Below are positions 6,433-12,595 of a stretch of DNA of 15,196 bases, piece after piece. The notes beneath the pieces are model-generated. The model was not told the origin of the DNA. It saw nothing but the letters and a program-made list of their open reading frames with translations, and made no database searches. This DNA comes from Candidatus Woesearchaeota archaeon (GTDB taxonomy: Archaea > Nanobdellota > Nanobdellia > Woesearchaeales > UBA12501). The stretch lies in the NCBI GenBank assembly GCA_014729495.1, contig WJJV01000064.1, forward strand, positions 1 through 15,196. Direction: 5' to 3'. The translations under genes and the position numbers were made by a program. The number at the start of each line of letters is the position of its first letter. The stretch's first letter is position 1.

Positions 6433-7344
6433 TCAGAATTCCCTTATCTCTCTCATCTCATTGAATCTGGCCTCAATATCATCTTTGGTGAGCGTCTTCT
6501 GCCTCTCAAGCGAGAAGTCTTCTGCATTGTAGCTTGCCAGGACACTGCCGTATATAACTGCTTTCCGAAGATTTGCGTCTGAATGGTCTTTTGTCTTTGC
6601 GATCCATCCAATGAATCCTCCGCCGAATGAGTCACCGCATCCTGTTGGATCCTTGACAGTCTCAAGAGGGTAGCCTGGAGCATTGAAATGCCTTATGTTT
6701 CCATCCTCTTTCACGAACAATAATGCGCCGTGCTCTCCTTTCTTTATTATCACAGCCTTTCTTGCGTATTCAAGAGCCTTGTTGGCTGCTGTTATGAGAT
6801 TGACAGTCTCAAATAGCTGCCTTGCCTCTCCATCATTAAGTACAATGACATCAACTTTCTTCATGACATCTATCAGCTCATCCCTCTTGTGCTCAATCCA
6901 GAAGTTCATTGTGTCCATGACGATGAACTCAGGAGATTCCATCTGCTCTACAACCTTCAGCTGTATGTCAGGATCGACATTAGCAAGAAAGAGGTATTTT
7001 GCCTTCTTGTATGATTCAGGGAGCTTTGGGTCAAACTCAACAAGTGAGTTCAGCTCTGTCCTGAGTGTCTTTGCCTCATTCATGTCAAACTCATACAGGC
7101 CTTCCCATCTGAAGTTCTTTCCTTTCCTCTCAACACCTTCAAGAGAGATCCCTTTGCTCTCCATTGTCTTTGTGTGGGATTCAGGAAGGTCCTCTCCAGC
7201 TATTGACACTACTCCAGGTCTTGCAAAGAATGATGCTGCATATGCAGAGAATATGCTGCTGCCTCCTAAAGCTTCTTTCACCTTGCCGAACGGTGTCTCG
7301 ATATCATCAAGACCTATTGTGCCTGCGAATACTATATCTACCAT
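6433..7344 (-). CDS. PfkB-family sugar or nucleoside kinase
   Basis: A 303-residue ribokinase-fold enzyme that would transfer the ATP gamma-phosphate to a sugar, nucleoside or related alcohol; the substrate cannot be read from the sequence. It shows the N-terminal Gly-rich region KEALGGSSIFSAYAA (PfkB signature 1 area) and the C-terminal signature DPTGCGDSFGGGF (232-244), with the catalytic base Asp238 and the anion-hole GCG. The usual motif is D-T-x-G-A-G-D, so the DPTGCGD variant is a subfamily mark. FVKEDGNIRHFNAPGYP and VIIKKGEHGALLF are typical ribokinase strands. The start follows AGGATGATATC, a weak Shine-Dalgarno-like stretch; a TATA-like TTTATTTA (7361-7368) is only about 20 nt away. 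It is probably co-transcribed with the acidic gene 28 bp upstream. Confidence 0.88.
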   Translation of the reverse strand: MVDIVFAGTIGLDDIETPFGKVKEALGGSSIFSAYAASFFARPGVVSIAGEDLPESHTKTMESKGISLEGVERKGKNFRWEGLYEFDMNEAKTLRTELNSLVEFDPKLPESYKKAKYLFLANVDPDIQLKVVEQMESPEFIVMDTMNFWIEHKRDELIDVMKKVDVIVLNDGEARQLFETVNLITAANKALEYARKAVIIKKGEHGALLFVKEDGNIRHFNAPGYPLETVKDPTGCGDSFGGGFIGWIAKTKDHSDANLRKAVIYGSVLASYNAEDFSLERQKTLTKDDIEARFNEMREIREF

Positions 7345-7372
7345 GATATCATCCTAAAAATAAATAAAGAAC

Positions 7373-7588
7373 TCAAAGGTTCTCATCCTCCTCTTCATCA
7401 ACAAAATCCGAATAGTCCTCGTCGTCGTAATCCTCGTCCTCTATGGATTCCTCATCGTCTTCTGTTTCCTCTTTATCCTTATCTTCCTGCTGCTCTTCCT
7501 CGTCCTCTATCCACTCTTCCTCTTCTTCTACCCACTCCTCTTCTTCGTCATACTCATCCTTTTCGTAATCCTTATCATCATCACCCAT
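7373..7588 (-). CDS. Extremely acidic small protein (71 aa)
   Basis: A 71-residue protein made almost entirely of Glu and Asp with scattered Tyr, Trp, Ser and Gln (MGDDDKDYEKDEYDEEEE, VEEEEEWIEDEEEQQEDKDK, DYDDEDYSDFVDEEE). It contains three EEW-like repeats (EEEWVEEEEEWIE) and must be disordered on its own. Such acidic tails or peptides can act as basic-protein chaperones, but nothing here shows a function. The start is clear: GAGGTGG (minus strand 7594-7600) lies 5 nt before the ATG at 7588, and the TATA TTTATATA (7625-7632) gives a 14-nt leader, one of the few led mRNAs here. An in-frame GTG at 7597 lies inside that Shine-Dalgarno and was rejected. Low-complexity GA-rich DNA can give spurious open frames, but promoter and ribosome site argue for a gene. 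Confidence 0.65.
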   Translation of the reverse strand: MGDDDKDYEKDEYDEEEEWVEEEEEWIEDEEEQQEDKDKEETEDDEESIEDEDYDDEDYSDFVDEEEDENL

Positions 7589-7592
7589 AAAG

Positions 7593-7600
7593 ACCACCTC
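7593..7600 (-). promoter_or_regulatory. Shine-Dalgarno site of the acidic gene
   Basis: Minus strand CGAGGTGGTCTTTATG: GAGGTG matches the conserved 16S rRNA 3' tail complement and is 5-8 nt from the ATG at 7588, deciding that start over the in-frame GTG at 7597. Confidence 0.6.
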
Positions 7601-7622
7601 GCAAGGAACACTTCAGGATAAT

Positions 7623-7634
7623 GATATATAAATA
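7623..7634 (-). promoter_or_regulatory. TATA box of the acidic gene / pfkB unit
   Basis: Minus-strand ATTTATATATC, core TTTATATA 7625-7632; predicted start near 7602, giving a 14-nt leader that contains the Shine-Dalgarno. The stretch is AT-symmetric and could also fire to the right toward the structured element at 7668-7833. Confidence 0.55.
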
Positions 7635-7667
7635 TTTTGGTGGATTAAGGCATGTCCTGCATATTTA

Positions 7668-7694
7668 TTGAAAATGGCACCAAGCCATTTTCAA
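7668..7694. repeat. 11-bp perfect hairpin with ACCAA loop
   Basis: TTGAAAATGGC (7668-7678), loop ACCAA (7679-7683), GCCATTTTCAA (7684-7694): an uninterrupted 11-bp stem. It directly precedes the 14-bp-closed element at 7699-7833, with five bases between. On the minus strand it would follow that element. There is no long T-run after it in either direction, so a simple terminator role is not obvious; a transposon-end hairpin is an alternative. Confidence 0.55.
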
Positions 7695-7698
7695 GACT

Positions 7699-7833
7699 AA
7701 AAATTTGACCATCTAAACTGCAAATCCGTTATACTTTGAGCTCTGCTCAAAGGGGAAGACATCCTTTAGATGTCGACACCGCACCATTAGGGCGGGGGTT
7801 AGGATTTGCTTATAAGATAATGGTCAAATTTTT
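7699..7833. ncRNA. Candidate structured RNA or miniature transposon derivative (orientation uncertain)
   Basis: This 135-bp stretch is nested inverted repeats. AAAAATTTGACCAT (7699-7712) pairs perfectly with 7820-7833 (14 bp). Inside, GCAAATCC (7720-7727) pairs with GGATTTGC (7802-7809). Within that are CTTTGAGC/GCTCAAAG with loop TCT (7734-7752), GACATC/GATGTC with loop CTTTA (7758-7774), and CCGC/GCGG (7779-7782 with 7792-7795). That is a closing helix plus a three-way multiloop, far more pairing than neutral DNA. A T5 run ends the element on the plus strand. From memory, the GGGCGGGG hairpin and the GACATC..GTCGACACCGC run recall the right ends of archaeal IS200/IS605-IS1341 tnpB elements, from which omega-RNAs derive; no tnpB is here, so a PATE/MITE-like remnant or stand-alone RNA is possible. 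Orientation and family are not proven. Confidence 0.45.
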
Positions 7834-7958
7834 ATTATCTTTTCCGGACAGGTCATGTGTTTTGGGTCATAGTCAAGTAGTGTGCGCTGAGACATGCTCA
7901 CATTACATAAGTTGGATGTGTTTTCCTACTTAAATTGACTGCACAGTGTTTTGGAAAA
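7834..7958. other. Rest of the long intergenic stretch; weakly foldable, no gene seen
   Basis: Between the structured element and the DUF3592-like promoter no convincing reading frame was found. A plus-strand open frame crosses 7736-7933 but has no start signal, and its peptide is produced by the hairpins. AGTCAAGTAG (7871-7880) can pair with CTACTT plus GACT (7926-7940) across a 5-nt bulge, enclosing a small TGAG/CTCA hairpin (7888-7900). Confidence 0.4.
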
Positions 7959-7968
7959 GTTTTTAAAC
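7959..7968 (+). promoter_or_regulatory. TATA box of the DUF3592-like gene
   Basis: Plus-strand GTTTTTAAAC, core TTTTTAAA 7960-7967, centred 26 nt before the ATG at 7990. The mRNA is expected to be leaderless, so the structured element upstream is not its 5' leader. Confidence 0.6.
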
Positions 7969-7989
7969 AGCAAATATTTTTCATCTAAG

Positions 7990-8721
7990 ATGGGGTTTTA
8001 TATAGGATATTTGGATTTTGAGATACCCTATGGACTGCTGTCTTTTTCTGCTGCTTTCGCAATCTTGATTTTTTTATTGACAACCATAATGCCTGACTGT
8101 TATGGCTATTGCTCAAACGGCGTATCACAGTTTATATTCTTCGTATCTTTATCTTTGATTATCCTGTTGGCTGTAGTGTTCTCTGTGCTTCATGCTGTCA
8201 GGGTTTTAAGGTCAGGTTCTGGCAGGCAGCGCAGGCCATTCCCCTTTTATGCTGTAGATGCTATAATCGGGTTGATTGGCATATCTGCGGGTCTGTTGAT
8301 CATGGCGATTGGAATATATTACTTGAGGTTTGCTGAGAGTCTTCTGCTTCTGATACCTGTAGTCCTAATAAGCTCAATATTTCTGGTTCCTGGTCTTGCG
8401 ATGCTCATCAACAGGATCAAAAGAGTGAAGATGAGGAAACTGCTCATGAATCGCGGCAGGAAGATCACTGCAAAGACAGTAAGTGTAGAGATGAATCAGA
8501 GATACAGTGTCAATGGAGTTCATCCTTATTATATCATAGCTGAAAAGGATGGAGAGAAGTATTACAGTGATAATATCTGGTTCAACCCTCAGTATGTGCC
8601 GGATGAAGTTAAGGTGGTTATTGATCAGGATAATCATAAGAATCATGCGATTGATCTCACCTGGCTAAAGACAGACAAGAAGATGGTGACAGAGAAGTTC
8701 AGGATTGTACTTTTTGACTGA
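7990..8721 (+). CDS. Four-helix membrane protein with C-terminal DUF3592-like domain
   Basis: A 243-residue protein. Four hydrophobic helices lie at about residues 13-34, 46-68, 86-110 and 112-140, followed by a basic juxtamembrane stretch (RIKRVKMRKLLMNRGRK) and a soluble beta-rich domain. In that domain, KITAKTVSVEMNQRYSVNGV, YYIIAEKDGEKYYSDNIWF and VKVVIDQDNHKNHAIDL match the pattern of DUF3592 proteins (small beta domains that follow transmembrane helices, function unknown). Basic residues after the last helix place the domain in the cytosol. An upstream TTG at 7951 would put the TATA box inside the gene; the ATG at 7990, 26 nt after the TATA centre, was chosen. It converges on the PLD remnant and MFS gene. 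The domain call is by recognition of strand pattern only. Confidence 0.7.
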   Translation: MGFYIGYLDFEIPYGLLSFSAAFAILIFLLTTIMPDCYGYCSNGVSQFIFFVSLSLIILLAVVFSVLHAVRVLRSGSGRQRRPFPFYAVDAIIGLIGISAGLLIMAIGIYYLRFAESLLLLIPVVLISSIFLVPGLAMLINRIKRVKMRKLLMNRGRKITAKTVSVEMNQRYSVNGVHPYYIIAEKDGEKYYSDNIWFNPQYVPDEVKVVIDQDNHKNHAIDLTWLKTDKKMVTEKFRIVLFD

Positions 8722-8735
8722 AAGTTTCAATAGAT

Positions 8736-8819
8736 TTACAAAGTTCCAAATTCCTCAATGAACTTTCCAGCAATATCCTTATGATGGATTGCCAGGATGT
8801 TCTCATCATTTATTATTCT
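8736..8819 (-). pseudogene. Remnant: C-terminal tail of a phospholipase D-family protein
   Basis: Minus-strand frame from 8819 to TAA 8736-8738 reads RIINDENILAIHHKDIAG, then KFIEEFGTL and stop. It aligns without gaps to the tail of the intact PLD gene located at 10000-11016 (residues about 309-332: NDENVLIVHGPRIAKAYLQE, FGNI). NDEN, the central H, IA and EFG are shared, about half of 24 positions. NDEN...EEF is the usual end of HKD-motif nucleases, just after the second HKD. Nothing upstream in this frame continues the protein: a TGA occurs three codons before and the MFS gene occupies the DNA. So this is a 3' fragment of a second, lost PLD gene, cut off at or near the MFS stop (8806-8808). 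Confidence 0.7.
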
Positions 8820-9981
8820 TCAGGAACAGGTATAATACTGGAACTGTAAACATCAATCCTGCACTTATCTTGAATGCAGTGTTAATATTGTATAACTCAG
8901 CAAGATACCCTATAAATGGCGCAAGTATGGCAACACCCACCCTTATGAAGAGATTATACACTGAGATTATTGTGGCTCTCCTGCTTGATGGAACTTCGAG
9001 ATTTATCCTATGGTCTATAACCGGATTTCTCAGGCCAAAGAAGTAAGAAGGTATGATCCATAAGACCGCTGTTAAATAACTTTCTGTCAATGTGGCTGTC
9101 AAGAGGAATGCTGCTGTTCCTAAAGTTGAGACTATCAGTGTTTTTTTATCACCTATCTTTTCAGATACATCATGGGCTGTGTAATGCCCTAATGAAGACA
9201 ACCCAAAGATGAATGAGGATATGGCTCCAAAATATATCAGAGGTATATCCTTAAATGTAAAAAATAACGAGTTTAGTCCATGCATCGACTCGCCGAGCCC
9301 CCATATGATAAATCCGCCAATAAACAAAATAATCAACTGGTAATCCTGTATCACTATCTTTGATGAATTAATCATGTGCTTCAATATGTTCCTCTCTTCC
9401 TCTTTTTCATACTCTGGTTCTTCCAGGAAGAAGATTACAATAGTTGCGAGCACCATAGGTATAAACGTGAGCAGGACTGTTAATGACAAGGAGAAGGTTG
9501 CAATATAACCTCCAACTAAAGAACCCACTACAGCCCCAAATGGCCACAATGCGTGGTAGGTCCCTATTATCTTCTTGTAGTATTCTTCTTTATTCTCGCT
9601 CTTTAATGTATCATAGATGAGTGCGCTTTCTGTGCCGCTTCCAAGGCTACGGCCTAAAGAGTTCAACACAGCAAATAGTATGAATACAAGCATGCTGCCT
9701 CCGATATAAAGGAAGACAAAACTTAGAAGAGCCAGCATATGCCCTATTATCAGTGTTTTTTTCCTGCCGAAAATATCCGCTATTGCCCCTGTAGGAATCT
9801 CAAACACAGCCCACAGAATAGCTTCAATTGAGAAGATGATAGCAACATTTGTAACAGTAAAAAGATTTTTCTCAAGATAAAGTGCAAGTACTGGAAGAAA
9901 GAACAGAAGACCGCCGACTATATTGAATATGTACATCAGGATTATATTCCTTGATTCAATCCCTACTTTCTTGTAAAACAT
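8806..9981 (-). CDS. Major facilitator superfamily transporter
   Basis: A 391-residue protein with about 12 hydrophobic helices, the usual MFS length. It carries motif A between helices 2 and 3 (GAIADIFGRKKTLIIG; pattern GxxxDxxGRKxxL), followed by the helix 4 pattern SLGRSLGSGTESALIYDTLK seen in drug/sugar efflux-type MFS proteins. The two halves are separated by an acidic-basic loop (FFLEEPEYEKEEERNILKH, about residue 195). The substrate is unknown. The ATG at 9981 is 26 nt from a TATA box embedded in the last codons and stop of the PLD gene, so it is transcribed independently and leaderless. Base composition looks more AT-rich than the housekeeping genes, and the gene lies between an intact PLD gene and a PLD fragment, which suggests later arrival or rearrangement (inference). 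Confidence 0.9.
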   Translation of the reverse strand: MFYKKVGIESRNIILMYIFNIVGGLLFFLPVLALYLEKNLFTVTNVAIIFSIEAILWAVFEIPTGAIADIFGRKKTLIIGHMLALLSFVFLYIGGSMLVFILFAVLNSLGRSLGSGTESALIYDTLKSENKEEYYKKIIGTYHALWPFGAVVGSLVGGYIATFSLSLTVLLTFIPMVLATIVIFFLEEPEYEKEEERNILKHMINSSKIVIQDYQLIILFIGGFIIWGLGESMHGLNSLFFTFKDIPLIYFGAISSFIFGLSSLGHYTAHDVSEKIGDKKTLIVSTLGTAAFLLTATLTESYLTAVLWIIPSYFFGLRNPVIDHRINLEVPSSRRATIISVYNLFIRVGVAILAPFIGYLAELYNINTAFKISAGLMFTVPVLYLFLKNNK

Positions 9982-9999
9982 TAAGAGAACTTAACTGGA

Positions 10000-11016
10000 T
10001 TATTTTATAAAATTATTGAAAATGTTGCCAAACTCTTGGAGATAAGCTTTGGCAATCCTAGGACCATGCACTATCAGCACATTCTCATCATTCCTTGTGT
10101 CTCCGCTCTTTGTGGGATTCATACTTCCGGTTATCACAGTCCTGTTGTCTATGATGAATACCTTGTGGTGCATTGCAGCAGGATTTGTGTCTGTCATGAC
10201 GTGAATGCCTGACTTGTTCAGCTTGTCCATCTCAGAATACTGCCTGTTCTGCCTGGTCTCAAAGATGCCCTTCACTTCAACACCCTGCTTGTGCTTCTCT
10301 ATAAGAATATCTCCTATATCGTCATGGGTGAATGAGAATGTCATGAAATAGATGCTTTCATTTGCCTGTTCAAGAACATTCATTATCTTGTTCGCGCACC
10401 AGTCCTCAGGGCAGAACCAGTTCTCAATCCTCTGGTCATTCAGCATGATCACAGGATTTGCTGTCCTGCCTCCTTTTCCGAACTCTCCATTCCACATCTC
10501 CTGGAACTCTGCCTCATAATTCTCTGCAAGATACGATGATGAGATGATGATCATATTATTATTGTTCCTGTTGTTTCCATTGTGCGTAGGATTCATGCTT
10601 CCTGTGAGAATAATGCTGTTATCGAATATGCAGAACTTGTTGTGCATGAAAGCAGTCCGGGTATCCTTCTTAAGATGAGTTATCTTTCCTTTGACAAGAC
10701 CATGGTTGTCTGCATCAACTATAACGCTGGCATTCTTTGCTTCAAGCGCACCTATAAGCTCTGGGATGTCAAGATCAAAGAAAGCGCAGTGTATGGTGTC
10801 TGAGTTGTTTATGATAAACTCAAGTGTATGCGCGCAATCATCCCTTGGACAGAACATCACCACAGGATCAACTGAATATTCTGAAGGAATCCCCTGTTTA
10901 TCTGGGTCAAGGACTGACCTTCCTGTATAGTCAGCAATCCTGAAATCTGTCATATTGAGATAGCCAAGTATGGCAATCATCAAAAGCATGGCAAGAATCA
11001 CTTTTTTTGATTTCAT
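10000..11016 (-). CDS. Phospholipase D-family protein with two HKD motifs, membrane-anchored or secreted
   Basis: A 338-residue protein of the PLD superfamily (nucleases, phospholipases, lipid synthases). Residues 1-20 form a signal anchor (KSKKVILAMLLMIAILGYL), so the enzyme domains are predicted outside the membrane. Two repeats follow, each beginning FCPxDxC (C56/C61 and C202/C207), so the protein arose by internal duplication and may carry disulfides. HKD 1 is H125-x-K127-x4-D132 (HNKFCIFD, then GSMNPTHNG), and HKD 2 is H283-x-K285-x4-D290 (HHKVFIID, then GSMNPTKSG). Both are complete, so a single-chain active site from both halves is expected. GSMNP and NDEN tails resemble Nuc-type PLD nucleases. 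The TATA at about 11038-11046 gives a leaderless start at ATG 11016. The substrate is not shown by the sequence. Confidence 0.88.
   Translation of the reverse strand: MKSKKVILAMLLMIAILGYLNMTDFRIADYTGRSVLDPDKQGIPSEYSVDPVVMFCPRDDCAHTLEFIINNSDTIHCAFFDLDIPELIGALEAKNASVIVDADNHGLVKGKITHLKKDTRTAFMHNKFCIFDNSIILTGSMNPTHNGNNRNNNNMIIISSSYLAENYEAEFQEMWNGEFGKGGRTANPVIMLNDQRIENWFCPEDWCANKIMNVLEQANESIYFMTFSFTHDDIGDILIEKHKQGVEVKGIFETRQNRQYSEMDKLNKSGIHVMTDTNPAAMHHKVFIIDNRTVITGSMNPTKSGDTRNDENVLIVHGPRIAKAYLQEFGNIFNNFIK
10003..10013 (-). promoter_or_regulatory. TATA box of the MFS gene, inside the PLD 3' end
   Basis: Minus-strand TTTATAAAA, core 10004-10011, encoding the final Phe-Ile-Lys codons of the PLD protein next to its TAA (10000-10002). 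The centre lies 26 nt before the MFS ATG at 9981. Confidence 0.6.
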
Positions 11017-11036
11017 ACCTGATTGCAGAATCAGTT

Positions 11037-11046
11037 CATTTATATG
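11037..11046 (-). promoter_or_regulatory. TATA box of the PLD-family gene
   Basis: Minus-strand CATATAAATG, centred near 11042, 26 nt before the ATG at 11016. It predicts a leaderless PLD transcript separate from the gene upstream. Confidence 0.55.
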
Positions 11047-11078
11047 TGTTTTTGTCAGAGAATGGAGGATTTCCGGAA

Positions 11079-11576
11079 TCAGAGCCTGTTCAGCTCCTCA
11101 ATGCTCTTCAGCAGGCTGAACCTTGTCTCCTTATGTTCTTTCTCAAGCCTGTCGATCTCTTTCAGTATACCTTTCTCTTCTTTTGTCCTCTTCCTGCTGA
11201 ACTTCAGCCTCTTGAGATTTGCATATGCCTCAAGCTCCCTGTCATTGACAGTCCTGAAAAGCCTTATCCTGTTCTTTGCAGGCCTCTTGTGTTTCCTGCC
11301 TCTGAACAGTGCTGTGAGAAACTCAAGCAGTTCGTCATCCATTGTCCAAAGCAGGACCTCTCTGCCTTTTCCTGATCTTTTTATCTCCACAGGAACATTG
11401 AGGACATCCTCTATGAAATGCCTGCATAAGGGATCCTTCACTATGAGCTTCTCATTCTTCTGTATAAGGCTGTTCTGCCTAACATCCCTCTTGACTCTTC
11501 TTTCAATGTTCTCGATGAAGTGCTTTTTGCAGAAACTGTTCATGAATTCTTTTGATTTGCATTTAAGGCAGGCCAT
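11079..11576 (-). CDS. Shortened TtuA/Ncs6-like protein: zinc motif plus C-terminal part, no PP-loop
   Basis: A 165-residue protein. The N-terminus MACLKCKSKEFMNSFCKKHF carries C3-x2-C6 and C16-x2-H19, followed by a basic helix IERRVKRDVRQNSLIQ, as at the start of archaeal tRNA 2-thiouridine synthetases (TtuA/Ncs6). The end (RLFRTVNDRELEAYANLK and LEKEHKETRFSLLKS) matches the family C-terminus, where E-x-E-x-x-x-YA and L-E-x-x-H-P-x-x-x-F-S-x-L-x-S are typical. The middle lacks the SGGKDS ATP-binding loop and the catalytic cysteines, and the protein is about half the usual 300 residues. WTMDDELLEFL (77-87) may be a family strand-helix. So a thiolase of the usual mechanism is unlikely; a scaffold, decoy or RNA-binding derivative is possible. 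Family assignment is by remembered pattern, not alignment. It is downstream of nmd3, 42 bp after its stop. Confidence 0.5.
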   Translation of the reverse strand: MACLKCKSKEFMNSFCKKHFIENIERRVKRDVRQNSLIQKNEKLIVKDPLCRHFIEDVLNVPVEIKRSGKGREVLLWTMDDELLEFLTALFRGRKHKRPAKNRIRLFRTVNDRELEAYANLKRLKFSRKRTKEEKGILKEIDRLEKEHKETRFSLLKSIEELNRL

Positions 11577-11598
11577 CTTCTTTCTTCATCTAATATCA

Positions 11599-11632
11599 GT
11601 TCATACAATATAATAGTTCATACAATATAATA
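11599..11632. repeat. Perfect 17-bp tandem duplication at the end of nmd3
   Basis: GTTCATACAATATAATA at 11599-11615 is repeated exactly at 11616-11632. The second copy contains the nmd3 stop (TGA, 11618-11620) and its last Tyr-Tyr-Ile-Val codons; the first copy lies in the gap before the next gene. Two exact copies point to a recent slippage event. Each copy contains ATTATATTG, a TATA-like sequence that may drive the downstream gene. Confidence 0.9.
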
Positions 11633-12574
11633 CTTCCCTTCATCAACTATCACATCAACCCATTCCCCTGCCTTGATCTTCTTTGTGTTCTCGACCTTCA
11701 CAGGCTGGTAGGTGTCAGGGTCCATAATCTCAATCTCAGGGTAATCCTTCACAACCTCTGCCTTTCTCTTCTCAAGGACCTTGACATCATCTTTTGAGGC
11801 GAATGATGTCCTCTTGCCTGTTTTTATGTTAACTCCAGTCACGTGCTTTCCTGTTGATGTCACCTTAATGAGCTTGTTGTCTGTCTTCACAATGTCTCCT
11901 GTGTTGTAGCCCAGCATCTCAAAATAGACATTGACCCTGAAGACATCCCTGCTGGTCTGCCTGTCTCTTGAGTATATCCTTGGGCTTATCTTGAGTATTC
12001 CCCCGAATCTCTTGTGCAGCCTCTTGCCCAGGTTCTGGAGGTATCTCTGTGATGTTATCCACATATCAATGCTGTTCCCTGATTTCCTCTCCTTTGTAAT
12101 GAAGACTCCTTTTGAACTGTGCTTCTTTATATCATTCCTGACAAAATCAATAACTTCTTTTGTGGTATTCCTTAGCTGAAGTATGCCTTCATAATATTTT
12201 GTGCCCTGTCTGTCGCATTTCCTGCATCTCACCATCTCAAGGACTGCCGGAAGATAGTACTTCTCTTTTGGAGACAATGCGACTTCAACCTCAAAGCTGT
12301 ACTTCCTGCCTGGCTTGAACTCTATCTGAGGGAGTATTGGCTTTATCTCTGCATGTAGATTCTTCTTTATGTTCTGCTTAGCCACTTTCCTTATGACTGT
12401 AGCTATGTCATCGAACCTTACCTGTCTGTTCTGGAAGAAGTATGTCATGCACAGAGGGCATACCTTTATGTGGATCTCCTTGAACTCAAGCATTGAATTG
12501 ATTATCTCTTCATAGCATTTGCTGCAGAAATCCCCTTTTATTCCCTTTTTGCCGCATTTTGGACAGAATTTCAT
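11618..12574 (-). CDS. nmd3: NMD3-family ribosome biogenesis/export protein (archaeal NMD3)
   Basis: Archaeal NMD3 homologues bind the large ribosomal subunit; the eukaryotic protein is its nuclear export adaptor and acts in late 60S assembly. The 318-residue protein starts with a zinc motif (MKFCPKCGKKGIKGDFCSKC) and has further CxxC pairs (VCPLC at about 38 and VRCRKC at about 116), typical of NMD3. The family core follows: ILQLRNTTKEVIDFV, the SGNSIDMWITSQRYLQNLGKRL segment, and the SH3/OB-like tail EIMDPDTYQPVKVENTKKIKAGEWVDVIVDEG. An upstream in-frame ATG at 12598 is rejected: the TATA TATTTAAA (12598-12605) covers it and is centred 27 nt before ATG 12574, which opens the zinc motif. The 3' end carries a 17-bp tandem duplication. 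It is divergent from the signal peptidase gene. Confidence 0.93.
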   Translation of the reverse strand: MKFCPKCGKKGIKGDFCSKCYEEIINSMLEFKEIHIKVCPLCMTYFFQNRQVRFDDIATVIRKVAKQNIKKNLHAEIKPILPQIEFKPGRKYSFEVEVALSPKEKYYLPAVLEMVRCRKCDRQGTKYYEGILQLRNTTKEVIDFVRNDIKKHSSKGVFITKERKSGNSIDMWITSQRYLQNLGKRLHKRFGGILKISPRIYSRDRQTSRDVFRVNVYFEMLGYNTGDIVKTDNKLIKVTSTGKHVTGVNIKTGKRTSFASKDDVKVLEKRKAEVVKDYPEIEIMDPDTYQPVKVENTKKIKAGEWVDVIVDEGKYYIV

Positions 12575-12595
12575 TTTATAAAGGCTTATGGAAGC

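Noticed and set aside
6683..7357. Long plus-strand frame (224 codons) opposite the PfkB gene
   Set aside because: It is the antisense shadow of a clear kinase; the peptide is Ser/Phe/Leu-rich, as expected from reverse reading of Glu/Lys-rich codons.
7668..7694. Intrinsic (bacterial-type) terminator
   Set aside because: The 11-bp stem is strong but has no T-run on either side, and archaeal termination does not rely on such hairpins.
7736..7933. Plus-strand open frame of 65 codons across the structured element
   Set aside because: It has no ribosome site or TATA box at a suitable distance, its sequence is dictated by the nested inverted repeats, and the region looks like RNA or an element rather than protein-coding DNA.
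8374..8646. Minus-strand frame of 90 codons inside the DUF3592-like gene
   Set aside because: It is antisense to a better-supported membrane protein gene with a correctly spaced promoter, and the peptide has no recognisable domain.
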